64,000 nt of DNA from contig NZ_AUAR01000017.1 of NCBI RefSeq assembly GCF_000428825.1, forward strand, positions 1 to 64,000, written 5' to 3'. Both the position numbers and the translations under genes were made by a program. Under the pieces are notes generated by a model. That model saw only the letters and a list, made by a program, of their open reading frames with translations, was not told the DNA's origin and did no database searches. Below are positions 7,862 to 19,688 of this stretch, piece after piece. Numbering within the stretch: position 1 is the first letter of the stretch; each line of letters begins with the position of its first letter. This DNA comes from Desulfomicrobium escambiense DSM 10707 (GTDB lineage Bacteria > Desulfobacterota > Desulfovibrionia > Desulfovibrionales > Desulfomicrobiaceae).

Positions 7862-9055
7862 ATGGACAAAATACGTGTCGAAGGACTGTACAAGATATTC
7901 GGACCGAACCCGAAAAAAGCGTTGCAGATGCTTTCCAAGGGCCGGACCAAGGACGAGATCATGGCCGAGATCCGCCATGGCATCGGCGTGAACAACGCCT
8001 CCTTCGAAGTGAAGGAGGGCGAGATCGTAGTCGTCATGGGGCTGTCCGGCAGCGGCAAGTCCACCCTGGTGCGCTGCCTCAACCGGCTGATCACGCCCAC
8101 GGCAGGCAAGGTCCTCGTCGACGGGCAGGACGTCGCCACCATGGATGACGAGGAACTCAGGCATCTGCGGCAACGCAAGATGGGCATGGTCTTTCAGAAT
8201 TTCGCGCTCTTCCCGCACCGGACCGTGCTGGAAAACGCCGCCCTGGGCCTGGAAATTCAGGGCATGGACAAGCCCGAGCGTCTGCGGCTGGCCGAAGAGG
8301 CGCTGTCCATGGTCGGCCTGAACGGCTGGGGCGAGTCCTACCCGCGCCAGCTCTCGGGCGGCATGCAGCAACGCGTGGGCCTGGCCCGCGCCCTGGCCCT
8401 GTCCCCGGACATCCTGCTCATGGACGAGGCCTTCAGCGCCCTGGACCCACTCATCCGCCGCGACATGCAGGACGAACTCATCAACCTGCAGGAGAGGATG
8501 CGCAAGACCATTGTCTTCATCTCACACGACCTGGACGAGGCCCTGAAGCTCGGCGACCGCATCATCCTCATGAAGGACGGCGCCATCGTGCAGATCGGCA
8601 CGCCCGAACAGATCCTGACCTCGCCGGCCGACGAGTACGTGGCCCGCTTCGTCGAGGACGTGGACATCACCAAGGTCCTGACGGCCGAATCCGTCATGAA
8701 ACGCAGCGAGGCCGTGGCCGACCTGCGCACCGACGGCCCACGCGCGGCCCTGCGCAAGATGCGCAAGCACAACATCGCCCATCTCTTCGTGGTCGACCAC
8801 AACCACCGGCTGGTCGGTATCGTGTCCGCCGACGCGGCCGCGAACCTGGCCGCCCGGGGCGAGGAACAGCTGGCCGAGGCCATCTGCACCGAGATCAAGA
8901 CCGTCTTCCCGGACACCCCGGCCCAGGACCTCTTCGGCATCATGGCCGACCTGCCCTACCCGCTGGCCGTGGTCGACGAGAACAACAAGTTCAAGGGCCT
9001 CATCGTGCGCGGCACCCTGGTCGCGGCTCTGGCCGAACGAGGAGGTGCCGCATGA
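7862..9055 (+). CDS. proV: Glycine betaine/L-proline ABC transporter ATP-binding protein (397 aa)
   Basis: This is the ATPase of a ProU/OpuA-type osmoprotectant importer. It shows Walker [10 protein letters not shown] (60-68), signature LSGGMQQR, and Walker [16 protein letters not shown]-terminal pair of CBS domains (about 275-397) probably senses ionic strength or nucleotides, as in OpuA. AAGGAGA precedes the ATG by about 5 nt. The stop overlaps proW by four bases (ATGA), giving translational coupling. It works at the cytoplasmic membrane with the permease and binding protein encoded next. Confidence 0.96.
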   Translation: MDKIRVEGLYKIFGPNPKKALQMLSKGRTKDEIMAEIRHGIGVNNASFEVKEGEIVVVMGLSGSGKSTLVRCLNRLITPTAGKVLVDGQDVATMDDEELRHLRQRKMGMVFQNFALFPHRTVLENAALGLEIQGMDKPERLRLAEEALSMVGLNGWGESYPRQLSGGMQQRVGLARALALSPDILLMDEAFSALDPLIRRDMQDELINLQERMRKTIVFISHDLDEALKLGDRIILMKDGAIVQIGTPEQILTSPADEYVARFVEDVDITKVLTAESVMKRSEAVADLRTDGPRAALRKMRKHNIAHLFVVDHNHRLVGIVSADAAANLAARGEEQLAEAICTEIKTVFPDTPAQDLFGIMADLPYPLAVVDENNKFKGLIVRGTLVAALAERGGAA

Positions 9056-9888
9056 ACGACTTCAGACTGCCCGTGGGCGAATCCATCGAATCCGGCATCG
9101 ACTTCCTGGTCGAGCACCTTTCCTTCATCACCAAGGCCAGCGCCGCCATCATCGAGACGGTCCTCGGGGCCATGGAAAGCGGCCTGCTGCTGGTCCCCAT
9201 CCCGGTCTTCATCGTGCTGGCGGCGGCCGGCGTATGGCTCCTGACGAGGGACCGCAGGCTGACCCTTGGCAGCGTCCTGGGCCTGGCCCTGATCTGGAAC
9301 ATGGGGCTGTGGGCGGCCACGGTCAGCACCCTGGCCCTGGTACTGGTCTCGACCCTGTGCGCCATCGCCCTGGGCGTGCCGCTCGGCATCCTCGCGGCCA
9401 TCAACACGCGCATGTACCAGGCGGTCATGCCCGTGCTCGACGTGATGCAGACCATGCCGGCCTTCGTCTACCTCATCCCGGCCATCCCCTTCTTCGGCCT
9501 GGGCAAGACCGCGGCCATCTTCTCGACGGTCGTCTTCTCCATGCCGCCGGCCATCCGCTTCACCTGCCTGGGCATCCGCCAGATCCCGGCGGAACTGGTG
9601 GAGTGCTCCACGGCCTTCGGCGCGACGCGCATGCAGCGCCTCATGAAGCTGGACCTGCCCCTGGCCGCGCCGACCATCATGGCCGGCGTCAACCAGACGG
9701 TCATGCTGGCCCTGTCCATGGTCGTCATCGCGTCCATGATCGGCGCCAAGGGCCTGGGCGGCGAGGTCTGGAAGGCCATCCAACGGCTGCAGATGGGCCG
9801 CGGCTTCGAGGCGGGCATCGCCATCGTCATCGTGGCCATGATCCTGGACCGGGTGCTGCAGAAACTGGGCACCCGCAAAGACACATAA
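9052..9888 (+). CDS. proW: Glycine betaine/L-proline ABC transporter permease (278 aa)
   Basis: An integral membrane protein of the OpuAB/ProW type with several hydrophobic helices. The conserved cytoplasmic EAA loop (VECSTAFGATRMQRLMKLDLP, about 183-203) contacts the ATPase. The hydrophilic N-terminal segment before the first helix (about 1-40) resembles ProW N-tails. The gene overlaps proV by ATGA and is followed 18 bp later by proX. Confidence 0.95.
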   Translation: MNDFRLPVGESIESGIDFLVEHLSFITKASAAIIETVLGAMESGLLLVPIPVFIVLAAAGVWLLTRDRRLTLGSVLGLALIWNMGLWAATVSTLALVLVSTLCAIALGVPLGILAAINTRMYQAVMPVLDVMQTMPAFVYLIPAIPFFGLGKTAAIFSTVVFSMPPAIRFTCLGIRQIPAELVECSTAFGATRMQRLMKLDLPLAAPTIMAGVNQTVMLALSMVVIASMIGAKGLGGEVWKAIQRLQMGRGFEAGIAIVIVAMILDRVLQKLGTRKDT

Positions 9889-9906
9889 TAAACAAAGGAG
9901 AATCGC

Positions 9907-10746
9907 ATGAAGAAAATCCTGCTTACCCTGATCTGTCTGATGTTTCTGGCCGCGCCGGCCATGGCCGCCAAGGGCAAGGTCCGCATCGCCTACGTCGAGT
10001 GGGACTGCGCCACGGCCAGCACCATGACGGCCAAGGCCGCCCTGGAGCAGATGGGATATGAAGTCGAGACCCTGCCCGTCGCCGCGGCCGCCATGTGGCA
10101 GGCCCTGGGCACGGGCGACGTGGACGCCATGGTCACGGCCTGGCTGCCCGTGACCCACGCCGACTACTACGAAAAGGTCAAGGACAAGGTTGAAAAGGTC
10201 TCCGTAGTCTCCGGCGGCGCCAAGCTCGGCTGGGCCGTGCCCGCGTACGTGACCATCGACTCCATCGAGGAACTGAACGCCAACGCCGACAAGTTCAACG
10301 GCAAGATCATCGGCATCGACCCGGGCGCGGGCCTCATGAAGCTGTCCGAGCAGGCCATGGCCGACTACGGCCTGAACAAGCTCGAACTGATGGAAGGCAG
10401 CGGCGCGACCATGACCGCGGCCCTGGACACCGCCATCAAGAACAAGGATTGGGTGGTCGTCACGGCCTGGTCCCCGCACTGGATGTTCGGCAAATGGGAC
10501 CTCAAGTATCTGAAGGACCCCAAGGGCGTACTGGGCGCCGAAGAGAAGATCGAGGCCATCGTGCGCAAGGGCCTGAAAGAGGACATGCCCGAGGTCCACG
10601 CCTTCTTCTCCAACTTCAAGTGGGATTCCCCGGCCCAGCTGCAGATGGTCATGGCCTGGAACCAGGAAGGCGGCACCCCCGAAGAGAACGCCAAACGCTT
10701 CCTGAAGGAACACCCGGACACCGTGAAGGGCTGGATGGGCAAGTAG
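9907..10746 (+). CDS. proX: Glycine betaine/proline-binding periplasmic protein (279 aa)
   Basis: A classical signal peptide (MKKILLTLICLMFLAAPAMA, cleaved near residue 20) precedes an OpuAC-type solute-binding domain. Aromatic residues typical of the quaternary-amine cage are present in VEWDCATAS, AMWQALGTGDVDAMVTAWLP and AWSPHWMFGKWDL. AAAGGAGAATCGC precedes the ATG. It delivers betaine or proline to ProVW; it is soluble in the periplasm because no lipobox cysteine is seen. Last gene of the operon. Confidence 0.95.
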   Translation: MKKILLTLICLMFLAAPAMAAKGKVRIAYVEWDCATASTMTAKAALEQMGYEVETLPVAAAAMWQALGTGDVDAMVTAWLPVTHADYYEKVKDKVEKVSVVSGGAKLGWAVPAYVTIDSIEELNANADKFNGKIIGIDPGAGLMKLSEQAMADYGLNKLELMEGSGATMTAALDTAIKNKDWVVVTAWSPHWMFGKWDLKYLKDPKGVLGAEEKIEAIVRKGLKEDMPEVHAFFSNFKWDSPAQLQMVMAWNQEGGTPEENAKRFLKEHPDTVKGWMGK

Positions 10747-10758
10747 GCTGATGCAATG

Positions 10759-10899
10759 CGGGGCTCCGCCCCGCGCCCCGCAAGGGGCTCGCCCCTTGAC
10801 CCGGTTGGGGTAAGGGGCTCGATTCCCGCTTCCGGCGAGGCGTTCCTCCCATACCCCCTGAACGGGGTGCAGGGGGCGCGCCCCCTGCCCGCCGGAGGC
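10759..10899. repeat. GC-rich palindromic intergenic repeat cluster
   Basis: Three tight palindromes lie in a non-coding gap after proX: 10760-10772 (GGGGCTCCGCCCC), 10782-10797 (AAGGGGCTCGCCCCTT) and 10870-10887 (CAGGGGGCGCGCCCCCTG), followed by GCCGGAGGC. This resembles REP/BIME-like intergenic elements of GC-rich deltaproteobacteria. It may stabilise the 3' end of the proVWX transcript. Confidence 0.55.
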
Positions 10900-10926
10900 C
10901 TCTTCCTCCTCCCCCACCACCAACGA

Positions 10927-10958
10927 AAAACCCCGGCTCGCACCGGGGTTTTCGTTTT

Positions 10959-10959
<1 letters not shown>
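10927..10959. terminator. Bidirectional terminator between proX and secA
   Basis: AAAACCCCGG (10927-10936) pairs with CCGGGGTTTT (10943-10952) around the loop CTCGCA. T-rich tracts follow on both strands (TTTT-CG-TTTTT to the right, A-tract to the left). It lies between the convergent proX and secA genes and serves both. Confidence 0.88.
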
Positions 10960-13475
<2,516 letters not shown>

Positions 13476-13613
13476 GAATACTCCCGACTCGTTGGTCCTG
13501 GGGGTGTAAGAGATTCTTGCCGGGCGCGGCCGCGGCCGCTAAGTTCCTTGGCCACCGCCCGCGTTCACGCACTAGGGCAGTTTCCACGCAATGACAACCA
13601 CAGGAAGGACGCC

Positions 13614-14198
13614 ATGAACGAGGCCCTGCTCATCATCGACATGCAGAACGATTTCGCCGTGCCCGGGGGTACGTGCGAAGTGCCCGGGGCCCACGCCACC
13701 ATCCCGGCCATCCGCAGGGTGCTCCTGCGCTTCCGGGAACTGGGGCTGCCCGTGTTCCACGTCGTGCGCGAATACCGCGCCGACGGTTCGGACGTCGAGA
13801 TCACGCGCCTCGCCGCCCTGAAGGAAAAAGACATGGTCGTGCCCGGCACGCCGGGGGTGCGCATCGTCCCGGGCCTGGAGCCCGAGGCCGGCGAATACCG
13901 CATCGTCAAGCCGCGCTTCAGCGCCTTCATGTTCACGGAGCTGGACCTGATCCTGCGGCGCAAGGGAATCACGCACCTCGCGGTGACGGGCACCCAGCTG
14001 CCCTTCTGCCTGCGCGCCACCCTCTTCGACGGCCTCTGCCTAGGCTACCGCATGACCCTGATCACGGACGCCTCCTCCTCGCGCACCGAGGAGATCCACC
14101 ACGCCAACATCCGCGACATCCGCGACGCGGGCATGGACTGCGTCAGCGTGGACGAATACCTGCGCGGCCTGGCCGCCGGGGCCCAGGCACCGTCCTAG
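13614..14198 (+). CDS. Cysteine hydrolase of the isochorismatase/nicotinamidase family (194 aa)
   Basis: The start is ATG 13614 with AGGAAGGA upstream; the frame stays open far upstream, but only this portion has family character. The likely catalytic triad is Asp9 (LIIDMQNDF), Lys99 (IVKPRFSAF) and Cys132 (GTQLPFCLRAT). These enzymes hydrolyse isochorismate, nicotinamide, carbamoyl-sarcosine, ureas and similar compounds; the substrate is not predictable. The cysteine is preceded by TQLPF rather than the more usual T-x-x-C-V, suggesting a divergent subgroup. It is convergent with smpB, only 9 bp apart. Confidence 0.85.
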   Translation: MNEALLIIDMQNDFAVPGGTCEVPGAHATIPAIRRVLLRFRELGLPVFHVVREYRADGSDVEITRLAALKEKDMVVPGTPGVRIVPGLEPEAGEYRIVKPRFSAFMFTELDLILRRKGITHLAVTGTQLPFCLRATLFDGLCLGYRMTLITDASSSRTEEIHHANIRDIRDAGMDCVSVDEYLRGLAAGAQAPS

Positions 14199-14207
14199 CC
14201 GCCCGCC

Positions 14208-14672
14208 TCAGAACCGGTTCAGTTCACGCTCCGTGTCGCGGTCCACGGCCTTCTGCTTGAGGTCCTCGCGCCGGTCGTGGACCTTCTTGCCCTTGGCCAG
14301 GGCCAGCTCGATCTTGATCTTGCCGTCCTTGAAATAGAGCTTGGTCGGCACCAGGGTCAGACCTTTCTGCTCCATCCTGGACTTGAGGGAGGCGATCTCG
14401 TGGCGGTGCATGAGGAGCTTGCGCTCGCGGTCAGGCTCGTGCTGGGCGTAGCCCGCGTTGGCGTAGGTCGAGATGTGCACGCCCGAGAGCCAGGCCTCGC
14501 CGCCTGAAATGCGCACGTACCCGTCCATGAAGTTGACCTTGCCGTCGCGCAGGGACTTGACCTCGGAGCCGGTCAGCATGATGCCGGCCTCGATGAAGTC
14601 CAGCAGTTCGTAATAATGTCGGGCCTTGCGGTTGGTCGCGATGACCTTGATGCCCGTCGGTTTGGCGCACAT
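14208..14672 (-). CDS. smpB: SsrA-binding protein SmpB (154 aa)
   Basis: The tmRNA-binding partner for trans-translation. The conserved OB-fold core is visible: [27 protein letters not shown], then NFMDGYV and the [10 protein letters not shown] helix. A basic C-terminal tail ([15 protein letters not shown]...RELNRF) follows. The start is ATG 14672 with AAGGA upstream. It is the last gene of the long ffh-to-smpB run. No tmRNA gene was found in the window. Confidence 0.96.
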   Translation of the reverse strand: MCAKPTGIKVIATNRKARHYYELLDFIEAGIMLTGSEVKSLRDGKVNFMDGYVRISGGEAWLSGVHISTYANAGYAQHEPDRERKLLMHRHEIASLKSRMEQKGLTLVPTKLYFKDGKIKIELALAKGKKVHDRREDLKQKAVDRDTERELNRF

Positions 14673-14695
14673 GGGAAAATCCTTGGAATTGAAGG

Positions 14696-16462
14696 CTACT
14701 CGTCCACCAGGGAGGAGTAGAACATGAGCTCCTCGGGGAAGCGTCGAAAGATCATTTCCCGGACGAGCTTGTTGTTGCGGGCCACGGACTGGCTGGTCAT
14801 GACCTGTTTCAAGAGGGCGCTGCACTCCTCCATGGAGGCCTGACGCACTATGCGCTTGATGCCCGGAATGGCGTGGGGCCCCAGGCTGATGGAATCGACC
14901 TGCATGCCCATGAGCACGGGGATGCAGAAGGGATCCGCGGCCAGCTCGCCGCACAGGCAGACCTCGATGCCGGCCCGGTGGGCCGAGTCCACGACCCACT
15001 TGATGGAGCGCACGATGGCCGGGTGCAGGGGCTGGTACAGGTAGGACACGTCCTTGTTGGTGCGGTCGATGCCCAGGGAGTACTGGATCAGGTCGTTGGT
15101 GCCGATGCTGAAGAAATCGACCTCGCGGGCCAGGAAATCCGCGGTGATGACGGCGCTGGGGACCTCGATCATGATGCCCATGGGCATGTCCTCGCGGAAG
15201 CAGATGCCCTCGGCGTGCATCTCGCGCTGCACCTCGCGGTAGAACTTCTTGACCTCGACGAGCTCCTGCAGGCCCGAGATCATGGGAAACATGATGGACA
15301 CGTTGCCGAGCACGCTGGCCTTGAGGATGGCGCGAAGCTGCGTGCGGAACACGTCGCGGTGCTTGAGGCAGTAGCGGATGGCCCGCAGCCCCAGGGCGGG
15401 GTTGGGCTCGCTCGGGACCTGCATGCGCATGAGCTTGTCGGCCCCGACGTCCAGGGTGCGGATGACCAGCTTCTTGGGCGCGACCAGGGAAGCCATGTCC
15501 ATGTAGATCTCGGTCAGCTCGTCCTCGGTGGGCATGCCACCGTGGCTCATGTAGCTGTATTCCGACCGGTACAGGCCGATGCCCTCGCCGCCGTTGTCGT
15601 TGACCGCCACGACCTCCTCGAAAAGCTCGATGTTGGCCAGCACCTGCATGCGGTACCCGTCGATGGTTTCGGCGGGCAGCTGGCAGGAGCGCATGATGGT
15701 GGCCTGGTAGCTCTCGAACTGGGTCTGCAGGTCCGTGTAGCGGGCCAGCTCGTCCTCGTCGGGCTCCAGGATGATGCGCCCGTGGAAGCCGTCGAGGATA
15801 ATGATGTTGCCCTCGGCCAGGTCGTCCCCGAGGCCCTCCACGCCGACCACGGCCGGAATCTGCAGGGACCTGGCCAGGATGCCGGCGTGGGAGGTCTTGC
15901 CGCCCTGGGCCGTGGCGAAGGCCATGATCTTGTTCACGTCCAGCTCGATGGTGTCGGCCGGGGACAGGTCGTGAGCCAGGAGGATGGCGCGGTGGGTGAT
16001 GGCGTTCAGCCCCCCCTCACCGCCGACCAGCTTGCCGAGCACCCTTTCGGCCACGAGGCGCACGTCCTGCATGCGCTGGCGCAGGTACTCGTCGGCGATG
16101 GCGGCGAAGACCTCCTGCAGGTCCCCCACGGCGCGCTCCAGGGCCCACTCGGCGTTGATCCTGGTGTTCTCGATATGATCCAAGGCGCGCTTGCGGAACT
16201 TGTGGTCGCGCAGCATCATGAGGTGCGACTCGATGATGGCCGCGTGCTCCTTCAGGTCCTCGGGCACGAGGCTTAAGATCCGTTCCAGGTCCTGCAGGGC
16301 GGCTTCGAAGGCGCGGCCCAGGCGCTCCATTTCGCGCGGCACGTCCTCCTGGCCCAAGGTCTGGCGGGCCATGCCGGAAAAATGGTTCCTGTTCAGGCAA
16401 TAGGCCTTGCCGATGGCGATGCCTGCGGAAACCGGAATGCCGTAGAGGGTGCGGGAAGGCAT
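14696..16462 (-). CDS. ptsI: PTS enzyme I, phosphoenolpyruvate-protein phosphotransferase (588 aa)
   Basis: The first phosphocarrier of the PTS, transferring phosphate from PEP to HPr. The phospho-His motif [14 protein letters not shown] has His192. The C-terminal PEP-binding barrel ends with the active-site Cys motif [11 protein letters not shown]. Length is close to the family norm. GGAGAGGATCG precedes the ATG, which overlaps the HPr stop by one base (TGATG). The only sugar-permease-like partner nearby is an EIID; no IIA, IIB or IIC is present in the window. A regulatory role is possible. Confidence 0.95.
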   Translation of the reverse strand: MPSRTLYGIPVSAGIAIGKAYCLNRNHFSGMARQTLGQEDVPREMERLGRAFEAALQDLERILSLVPEDLKEHAAIIESHLMMLRDHKFRKRALDHIENTRINAEWALERAVGDLQEVFAAIADEYLRQRMQDVRLVAERVLGKLVGGEGGLNAITHRAILLAHDLSPADTIELDVNKIMAFATAQGGKTSHAGILARSLQIPAVVGVEGLGDDLAEGNIIILDGFHGRIILEPDEDELARYTDLQTQFESYQATIMRSCQLPAETIDGYRMQVLANIELFEEVVAVNDNGGEGIGLYRSEYSYMSHGGMPTEDELTEIYMDMASLVAPKKLVIRTLDVGADKLMRMQVPSEPNPALGLRAIRYCLKHRDVFRTQLRAILKASVLGNVSIMFPMISGLQELVEVKKFYREVQREMHAEGICFREDMPMGIMIEVPSAVITADFLAREVDFFSIGTNDLIQYSLGIDRTNKDVSYLYQPLHPAIVRSIKWVVDSAHRAGIEVCLCGELAADPFCIPVLMGMQVDSISLGPHAIPGIKRIVRQASMEECSALLKQVMTSQSVARNNKLVREMIFRRFPEELMFYSSLVDE

Positions 16463-16740
16463 CAGCGATCCTCTCCAAACATGTCTTCGAACATCCTGGT
16501 CAGGCTCGAAATGGCCTCGACCGCGTCGGGTCCCTGGGCGCGCAGCCGGAGCTCCGTGCCCTGCGGGGCGGCCAGGGACAGGAGGTCCAGGATGGATTTC
16601 GCGTCGGCCTCCATGCCGCCGGAGTGCACGCTGATGCTGGCCGCATAGCGCTGGGCCTCCTGCGATATCTTTCCGGCGGGCCGGGCGTGGAGGCCGAGGC
16701 TGTTGCCGACCCGGATGGTTCTTTCCTGCACGTCGTCCAT
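16462..16740 (-). CDS. ptsH: HPr-like phosphocarrier protein (92 aa)
   Basis: HPr fold with the active-site motif GNSLGLHARPAGK (His18) and the regulatory-serine region ADAKSILDLL (Ser49, equivalent to Ser46). Ser is present, but no HPr kinase gene is seen here. The ATG at 16740 is favoured: TAGGTG is 6 nt before it, whereas the ATG at 16746 abuts that site. It overlaps ptsI and follows EIID by 9 bp. It is phosphorylated by EI and passes phosphate to a EIIA elsewhere. Confidence 0.93.
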   Translation of the reverse strand: MDDVQERTIRVGNSLGLHARPAGKISQEAQRYAASISVHSGGMEADAKSILDLLSLAAPQGTELRLRAQGPDAVEAISSLTRMFEDMFGEDR

Positions 16741-16749
16741 ACGCATCAC

Positions 16750-17496
16750 CTACATGGATACAAGGGGGAGAACCCTCTCCCAGGGAACAGCCAAACCGCC
16801 CAGCACCAACGCCGCCAGGATCAGGTCGCGGTCCCTGGACCGGAACATGCCGCACGCGGCCAGCAGAACCGCGCAGCCTGCCCAGGCCAGGGTCCAGAGT
16901 CCGCCCCGCGGCGCGACCTGCAGCACGAACAGGGCCAGCAGAACACCGTTGACCAGCTTGAGGCGCCGGCCCCAGTCGATGAGCCCCCAGGACTTGAGGC
17001 GCTGGAGAAAGGCCAGCCCCTGGGCGTAGCCGCGGCCGAAAGTGAACATCTTGAAAAACTGCAGGGCCGCCAGACAGAGGAGCACCCAGCAGGCCAGGAG
17101 CCAGATGCGGTCCGCAGCCGCGAGGTTGACCCCGACCAGGGACCACATGACCAGGAAGCTGCCTCCGAAAAAGGAGTCGCCCAGGGCCGAGAGGGTGTAG
17201 ACCGTGGTCGTGCGCAGCTTGGGCAGGATGTCGGCGGGAAGCAGGCCCGCCGCGATCTTGCGCTCCATGGCCAGGAATATCCCGGCCAGCAGCGGCGTCC
17301 AGTAGGGGTGGGTGTTGTAGTGCTTCAGGTACCGGCCGCGGGCGCGCTTCAGGGCTGCCGGGTCGGCTCCGTAAAGGGCGCGCAGACCTGGCTCCATGAT
17401 GAAGGCCAGACCCACGTTCTGCATCCCGCGGGTGTTGAACGTGGCTCCGACCATGTAGGTGCGCAGAAAAACCTGCAGCAAGATGCGCGTATCCAA
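16750..17496 (-). CDS. PTS mannose-family EIID membrane component (248 aa)
   Basis: This matches the mannose/fructose/sorbose EIID family: RTYMVGATFNTRGMQNVGLAF near the N-terminus and several hydrophobic helices in the C-terminal half. The start is probably TTG 17496, two bases after the rsmI stop with GGAG about 5 nt before it; the first in-frame ATG (residue 15) would remove conserved residues. EIID normally works in a complex with IIC at the inner membrane, but no IIC gene is adjacent. Either the partner is elsewhere or the protein acts differently. Confidence 0.85.
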   Translation of the reverse strand: MDTRILLQVFLRTYMVGATFNTRGMQNVGLAFIMEPGLRALYGADPAALKRARGRYLKHYNTHPYWTPLLAGIFLAMERKIAAGLLPADILPKLRTTTVYTLSALGDSFFGGSFLVMWSLVGVNLAAADRIWLLACWVLLCLAALQFFKMFTFGRGYAQGLAFLQRLKSWGLIDWGRRLKLVNGVLLALFVLQVAPRGGLWTLAWAGCAVLLAACGMFRSRDRDLILAALVLGGLAVPWERVLPLVSM

Positions 17497-17498
17497 CC

Positions 17499-18329
17499 CT
17501 ACTCCGCGTCCTGTTCGAGAATCAGCTCGTAAATCCGCTTGGCGGTCCAGCCTCTGGTCCGTTCCCGCACGGCCCGGGCGGCGTCCTTGGGGCGCATGCC
17601 CTCGACGATCATGGCCTTGGCCAGGCCGAGCACTTCCGCTTCACCCGTGGCGGCTCCCGCCTCGGGAGGGCCCACGACCACGGTCACCTCGCCCAGAAGC
17701 TCGCCGTCCATGTCGGGGGCCTGACCAAGCCTTCCGTTGATAAACTGCTCATGTTTCTTGGTCAATTCCCGGGCCAGACAGAATTCCCTCTCTCCGAGGA
17801 CCTCGAAGGCCAGCGCGAGCGTCGGCAGGACGCGGTTCTTGCGCTCGAAGAAGACCAGGGTGGCCGGCACGTGGGCGTACGCGCCGAACAGGGCCCGCAC
17901 CTCGCCGGCCTTGCGGGGCAAAAAACCCAGGAAGACGAAGGGGTACGGGGGCAGGCCGCTGGCCATGAGGGCGGTGATGGGCGCGCAGGGGCCGGGCACG
18001 GGCACGACGGAAACGCCGGACCTGCGGCAGGCCGCCACGAGTCGGTAGCCGGGGTCGGCGATGAGGGGGGTGCCGGCGTCGGAGACCACGGCCACCTGCA
18101 GCCCCTGGCCGAGCAGTTCCAGGACCTCGGCGATGCGGCTATCCTCGTTGTGTTCGTGCAGGCTCAGGAGGCGCTTGCCGCCGATGCCCGCCAACTGCAG
18201 GAGGTGGCCGGCGCGGCGGGTGTCCTCGGCCAGGATGACGTCGGCTGCTTCGAGGGTCTGCCGCCCCCGGGGCGAAAAATCACCAAGGTTGCCAAGGGGC
18301 GTGGCCACGATCCAGACCGTCCCGTACAT
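17499..18329 (-). CDS. rsmI: 16S rRNA (cytidine-1402-2'-O)-methyltransferase RsmI (276 aa)
   Basis: A tetrapyrrole-methylase-fold enzyme acting on C1402 of 16S rRNA. Diagnostic segments are [12 protein letters not shown] (6-17), ILAEDTRRAGHLL, SDAGTPLIADPGYRLV and PGPCAPITALMASGLP. GGGAGG lies about 10 nt before the ATG. It overlaps yraN by 50 bp and is followed directly by the EIID gene. Confidence 0.96.
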   Translation of the reverse strand: MYGTVWIVATPLGNLGDFSPRGRQTLEAADVILAEDTRRAGHLLQLAGIGGKRLLSLHEHNEDSRIAEVLELLGQGLQVAVVSDAGTPLIADPGYRLVAACRRSGVSVVPVPGPCAPITALMASGLPPYPFVFLGFLPRKAGEVRALFGAYAHVPATLVFFERKNRVLPTLALAFEVLGEREFCLARELTKKHEQFINGRLGQAPDMDGELLGEVTVVVGPPEAGAATGEAEVLGLAKAMIVEGMRPKDAARAVRERTRGWTAKRIYELILEQDAE

Positions 18330-18684
18330 CGATGATATCCTCCCAGTGTTCGACGAGGGTCTCCCCGTCCAGGAAAAGCACTGCCACCAGGTCGAAGCGG
18401 CAGGGCCGGCTCCAGGCCTTCTTGCGGCTCAGGTACTGCGACGCGGCCCGGATCAGGCGCTTTCTCTTGGCCGGCCCAACGGCCTCGCCCGGCTCGCCGC
18501 GCACGTGACCCGAGCGGGTCTTGACCTCGACGAAGACGAGGGTGCCACGGTCCTCGCAGACCAGGTCGAGTTCCCCGCCGACGCAGCGGACATTGCGCTC
18601 GACGACCCGCAGGCCTTTCTCCTGCAGGTACGCGGCGGCCAGGTCCTCCCCGGCCAGACCCGTGATCAGATGCCGGGCAGCCAC
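18280..18684 (-). CDS. yraN: UPF0102/YraN family nuclease-fold protein (134 aa)
   Basis: YraN proteins have an endonuclease-like fold. Here [23 protein letters not shown] (about 33-55) carries the E-x-D ... E-V-K catalytic pattern. The likely start is GTG 18684, with GGGAG about 9 nt upstream, 19 bp inside the end of rnhB. The C-terminus overlaps rsmI. The frame stays open further upstream across rnhB, but that part is a shadow. Exact role unknown; the family often neighbours rnhB and rsmI. Confidence 0.88.
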   Translation of the reverse strand: MAARHLITGLAGEDLAAAYLQEKGLRVVERNVRCVGGELDLVCEDRGTLVFVEVKTRSGHVRGEPGEAVGPAKRKRLIRAASQYLSRKKAWSRPCRFDLVAVLFLDGETLVEHWEDIIDVRDGLDRGHAPWQPW

Positions 18685-19259
18685 AGGGTCTTCTCCCGGG
18701 GCGCGGGGCACACGCCCTTGAACGTCCTGCGATGGGCCGGACTGGGGCCAAGACGGCGCAGGGAGTCGAGGTGCTCCTGCGTGCCGTAGCCCTTGTGTAC
18801 GGCCAGGCCGTAGCCGGGGTAGCGCTCGTCCATGCGTTCGAGCAGTTCGTCCCGGAAGGTCTTGGCCAGGATGGAGGCGGCGGAGATGCAGGGGTGGATG
18901 GCGTCGCCCCCGACCACGGTCGTCAGCGGCAGGGCCGTCGGAAAGGACCGGTTGCCGTCGACCAGCACGCAGTCGGGCTGCACGCGCAGGGCGCACAGCG
19001 CCCGCGACATGGCAGCCAGGGTGGCCTGCAGGATGTTGATGCGGTCGATTTCCCGGGGCCAGGAAAAACCTAAGGCCCAGGACACTGCCTGGGCCTTGAT
19101 GGCTTGTGCGAGCACCGCGCGACGCCGCGGGGAAAGCTTCTTGGAATCCGTCAGTCCCGGGAGGTCGTATCCGGGGGGCAGGATGACGGCCCCCGCCACG
19201 ACCGGGCCGGCCAGGCAACCGCGGCCGGCCTCGTCGATGCCGGCCCGGACCCCGTCCAT
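18666..19259 (-). CDS. rnhB: Ribonuclease HII (197 aa)
   Basis: It removes RNA from RNA-DNA hybrids and misincorporated ribonucleotides. The family signature [19 protein letters not shown] carries the first metal-binding Asp-Glu; VDGNRSFP and [14 protein letters not shown] supply the other acidic residues. The ATG at 19259 gives a start just before the core. A TTG at 19289, ten codons upstream and close to the rplS stop, has a somewhat better-placed AGG and may be the true start. Confidence 0.94.
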   Translation of the reverse strand: MDGVRAGIDEAGRGCLAGPVVAGAVILPPGYDLPGLTDSKKLSPRRRAVLAQAIKAQAVSWALGFSWPREIDRINILQATLAAMSRALCALRVQPDCVLVDGNRSFPTALPLTTVVGGDAIHPCISAASILAKTFRDELLERMDERYPGYGLAVHKGYGTQEHLDSLRRLGPSPAHRRTFKGVCPAPREKTLWLPGI

Positions 19260-19296
19260 GCCCCGGGAACAGCCTTTCTGGCTGAGCAAATCGGGC

Positions 19297-19644
19297 CTAC
19301 CAGGCGTTCTTGGTCTTGATGCGGGCAGCCTTGCCCCTGAGGCGACGCAGGTAGTAGATGCGGCTCTGACGCACCACGCCTTCGGACACGACCTCGATGC
19401 GGTCGATGGTCGGGGCGTGCAGGGGGAAGATGCGCTCCACGCCGACGCCGTCGGAAACCTTGCGCACGACGAAGGTGCTGTCCGTGGTGCCTCTCTTCAG
19501 ACGCATGACCACGCCCTGGAAGACCTGGATGCGCTCCTTTTCCCCTTCGATGATGCGGGTATGCACCTTGACGGTGTCACCGGCCCGGAACTTGGGGACG
19601 TCGGCACGCAGGTGCTCGCTTTCGATCTTTTTGATGATGTCCAT
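19297..19644 (-). CDS. rplS: 50S ribosomal protein L19 (115 aa)
   Basis: Conserved L19 sequence: [33 protein letters not shown], and [17 protein letters not shown] followed by [18 protein letters not shown]. The ATG at 19644 has AAAGGAG about 7 nt upstream. It follows trmD, the usual order in the rpsP-rimM-trmD-rplS block. Confidence 0.98.
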   Translation of the reverse strand: MDIIKKIESEHLRADVPKFRAGDTVKVHTRIIEGEKERIQVFQGVVMRLKRGTTDSTFVVRKVSDGVGVERIFPLHAPTIDRIEVVSEGVVRQSRIYYLRRLRGKAARIKTKNAW

Positions 19645-19688
19645 GATTTTCTCCTTTATCTGAAGCGGCCTGTACGCCGCCACGAATC

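Noticed and set aside
6320-8371. Long minus-strand frame across the LuxR regulator and proV
   Set aside because: Antisense shadow with biased composition; the plus-strand genes have domain matches.
8956-10923. Long minus-strand frame across proW/proX
   Set aside because: Low-complexity Gly/His/Asp-rich antisense product. proVWX on the plus strand have clear motifs and ribosome sites.
18280-19218. 312-codon frame read as a single protein over rnhB and yraN
   Set aside because: Only the last 134 codons resemble YraN; the rest is an rnhB shadow. GTG 18684 is a better start.
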